A stretch of 64,000 nucleotides of DNA from Sipunculus nudus (taxonomy: Eukaryota > Annelida > Sipuncula > Golfingiida > Sipunculidae), in NCBI GenBank assembly GCA_026874595.1, contig CM049315.1, positions 58,774,889-58,838,888 of the forward strand. Reading direction: 5' to 3'. How positions within the stretch are numbered: position 1 is the stretch's first letter; each line of letters begins with the position of its first letter. The position numbers and the translations under genes are program-made. This document shows positions 63,255-64,000 of the stretch, piece after piece. The notes under the pieces are model-generated. The model saw nothing but the letters and a program-made list of their open reading frames with translations. It was not told where the DNA came from and searched no databases.

Positions 63255-64000
63255 ACATAAACCCACATATCTCGGGAACCGTTTGACCGATCAGGAAAAT
63301 TTTTTTGCACAAATGTAGCCCTCGGAGAGCTTTATAACATACACCAAAAATGGTGGCGCCACCTGCAACCATGTTTGCACAGTGTCCATCTGTTCGTCTG
63401 CCTTGGGTTAAAATCACTCATATCTCTGCAGTGACTTGACTAATTCACCTGAAATTTGGCATGCGTAAACATCCTGGATAGCTTTTCTGATTTTATGACA
63501 GGTGGCGCCACCTGCATTCACGTTTACGCTGCAGACATCCAAGCTCATATCTCGGGAACCGTTTGACCGATCAGGAAAATTCTTTTGCACAAATGTAGCC
63601 CTTGGAGAGCTTTATAACATACACCAAAAATGGTGGCGCCACCTGCAACCATGTTTGCACAGTGTCCATCTGTTCGTCTGCCTTGGGTTAAAATCACTCA
63701 TATCTCTGCAGTGACTTGACTAATTCACCTGAAATTGGGCATGCGTATACATCCTGGATAGCTTTTCTGATTTTATGACAGGTGGCGCCACCTACATTCA
63801 CGTTTACGCTGCAGACATCAAAGCTCATATCTCGGGAACCGTTTGACCGATCAGGAAAATACTTTTGCACAAATGTAGCCCTTGGAGAGCTTTATAACAT
63901 ACACCAAAAATGGTGGCGCTACCTGCAACCATGTTTGCACAGTGTCCATCTGTTTGTCTGCCTTGGGTAAAAATCACTCATATCTCTGCAGTGGTTTGAC
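63255..64000. repeat. Tandem array, about 281-bp unit, continues past the window
   Basis: CTCATATCTCGGGAACCGTT (or a close form) recurs at about 63267, 63547 and 63827. Each unit carries two GGTGGCGCCACC cores: 63352 and 63501; 63632 and 63781; and one changed core near 63912 (GCGCTACC). The plus-strand frames at 63502 and 63782 are the same repeat read twice. Confidence 0.9.

Noticed and set aside
63502-63970. Two nearly identical plus-strand proteins
   Set aside because: They are one 281-bp tandem unit read twice; the frame includes the GGTGGCGCCACC core.

Overview
This looks like nuclear DNA from a repeat-rich invertebrate animal, probably marine and bilaterian. The reasons are GT..AG introns with consistent phases, eroded non-LTR retrotransposons, tRNA-derived SINEs, foldback MITEs, long (TA)n, (GT)n, (TCTG)n and poly-G tracts, and large arrays of diverged tandem repeats. 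I cannot name the phylum. Almost all short open frames in the window are chance or repeat-derived. No bacterial operon, CRISPR array or rRNA is present.

Region by region: 0.28-3.8 kb and 8.2-11.45 kb hold related copies of a composite repeat. It contains 60-bp-period foldbacks, GGTCA-rich tracts and nine CTCF-like motifs. A roughly 366-bp satellite fills 4.2-6.0 kb. From 11.8 to 33.85 kb, three minus-strand copies of one multi-exon membrane-protein gene lie in tandem. I assign it to the TMEM272-like family: an N-terminal PPxY region, then four membrane segments. The surrounding sequence is duplicated too. Copy B (11.8-19.0 kb) has a frameshift and a MITE inside an exon. Copy A (22.2-27.9 kb) is the best preserved but has a changed splice acceptor. 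Copy C (32.9-33.85 kb) lacks the middle exons. LINE fragments, a three-copy tandem repeat of about 550 bp and microsatellites lie between and within the copies.

The only long intact frame is a 441-codon ATP-grasp enzyme gene on the minus strand (39.24-40.56 kb), uninterrupted in its coding part and probably preceded by a 5' UTR intron. It is followed by a palindromic EcoRI/SmaI-type minisatellite (41.3-42.2 kb), tandem repeats around a GGTGGCGCCACC palindrome (44.2-45.2 kb), SINEs at 46.5 and 48.8 kb, and an eroded LINE with a recognisable reverse transcriptase (49.9-50.8 kb).

At 51.0-51.7 kb there is an element with 162-bp terminal inverted repeats. It sits about 320 bp upstream of what looks like the first coding exon (51984-52312, plus strand) of an unidentified acidic, serine-rich protein. 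No later exon of that gene is recognisable. From 52.3 to 58.4 kb I see no coding sequence. The window ends in two more tandem families (58.4-61.7 and 63.2-64.0 kb), both carrying the same GGTGGCGCCACC core. The genes here do not form an obvious pathway. What stands out is a decaying tandem gene family and several repeat families that carry regulatory-looking motifs.
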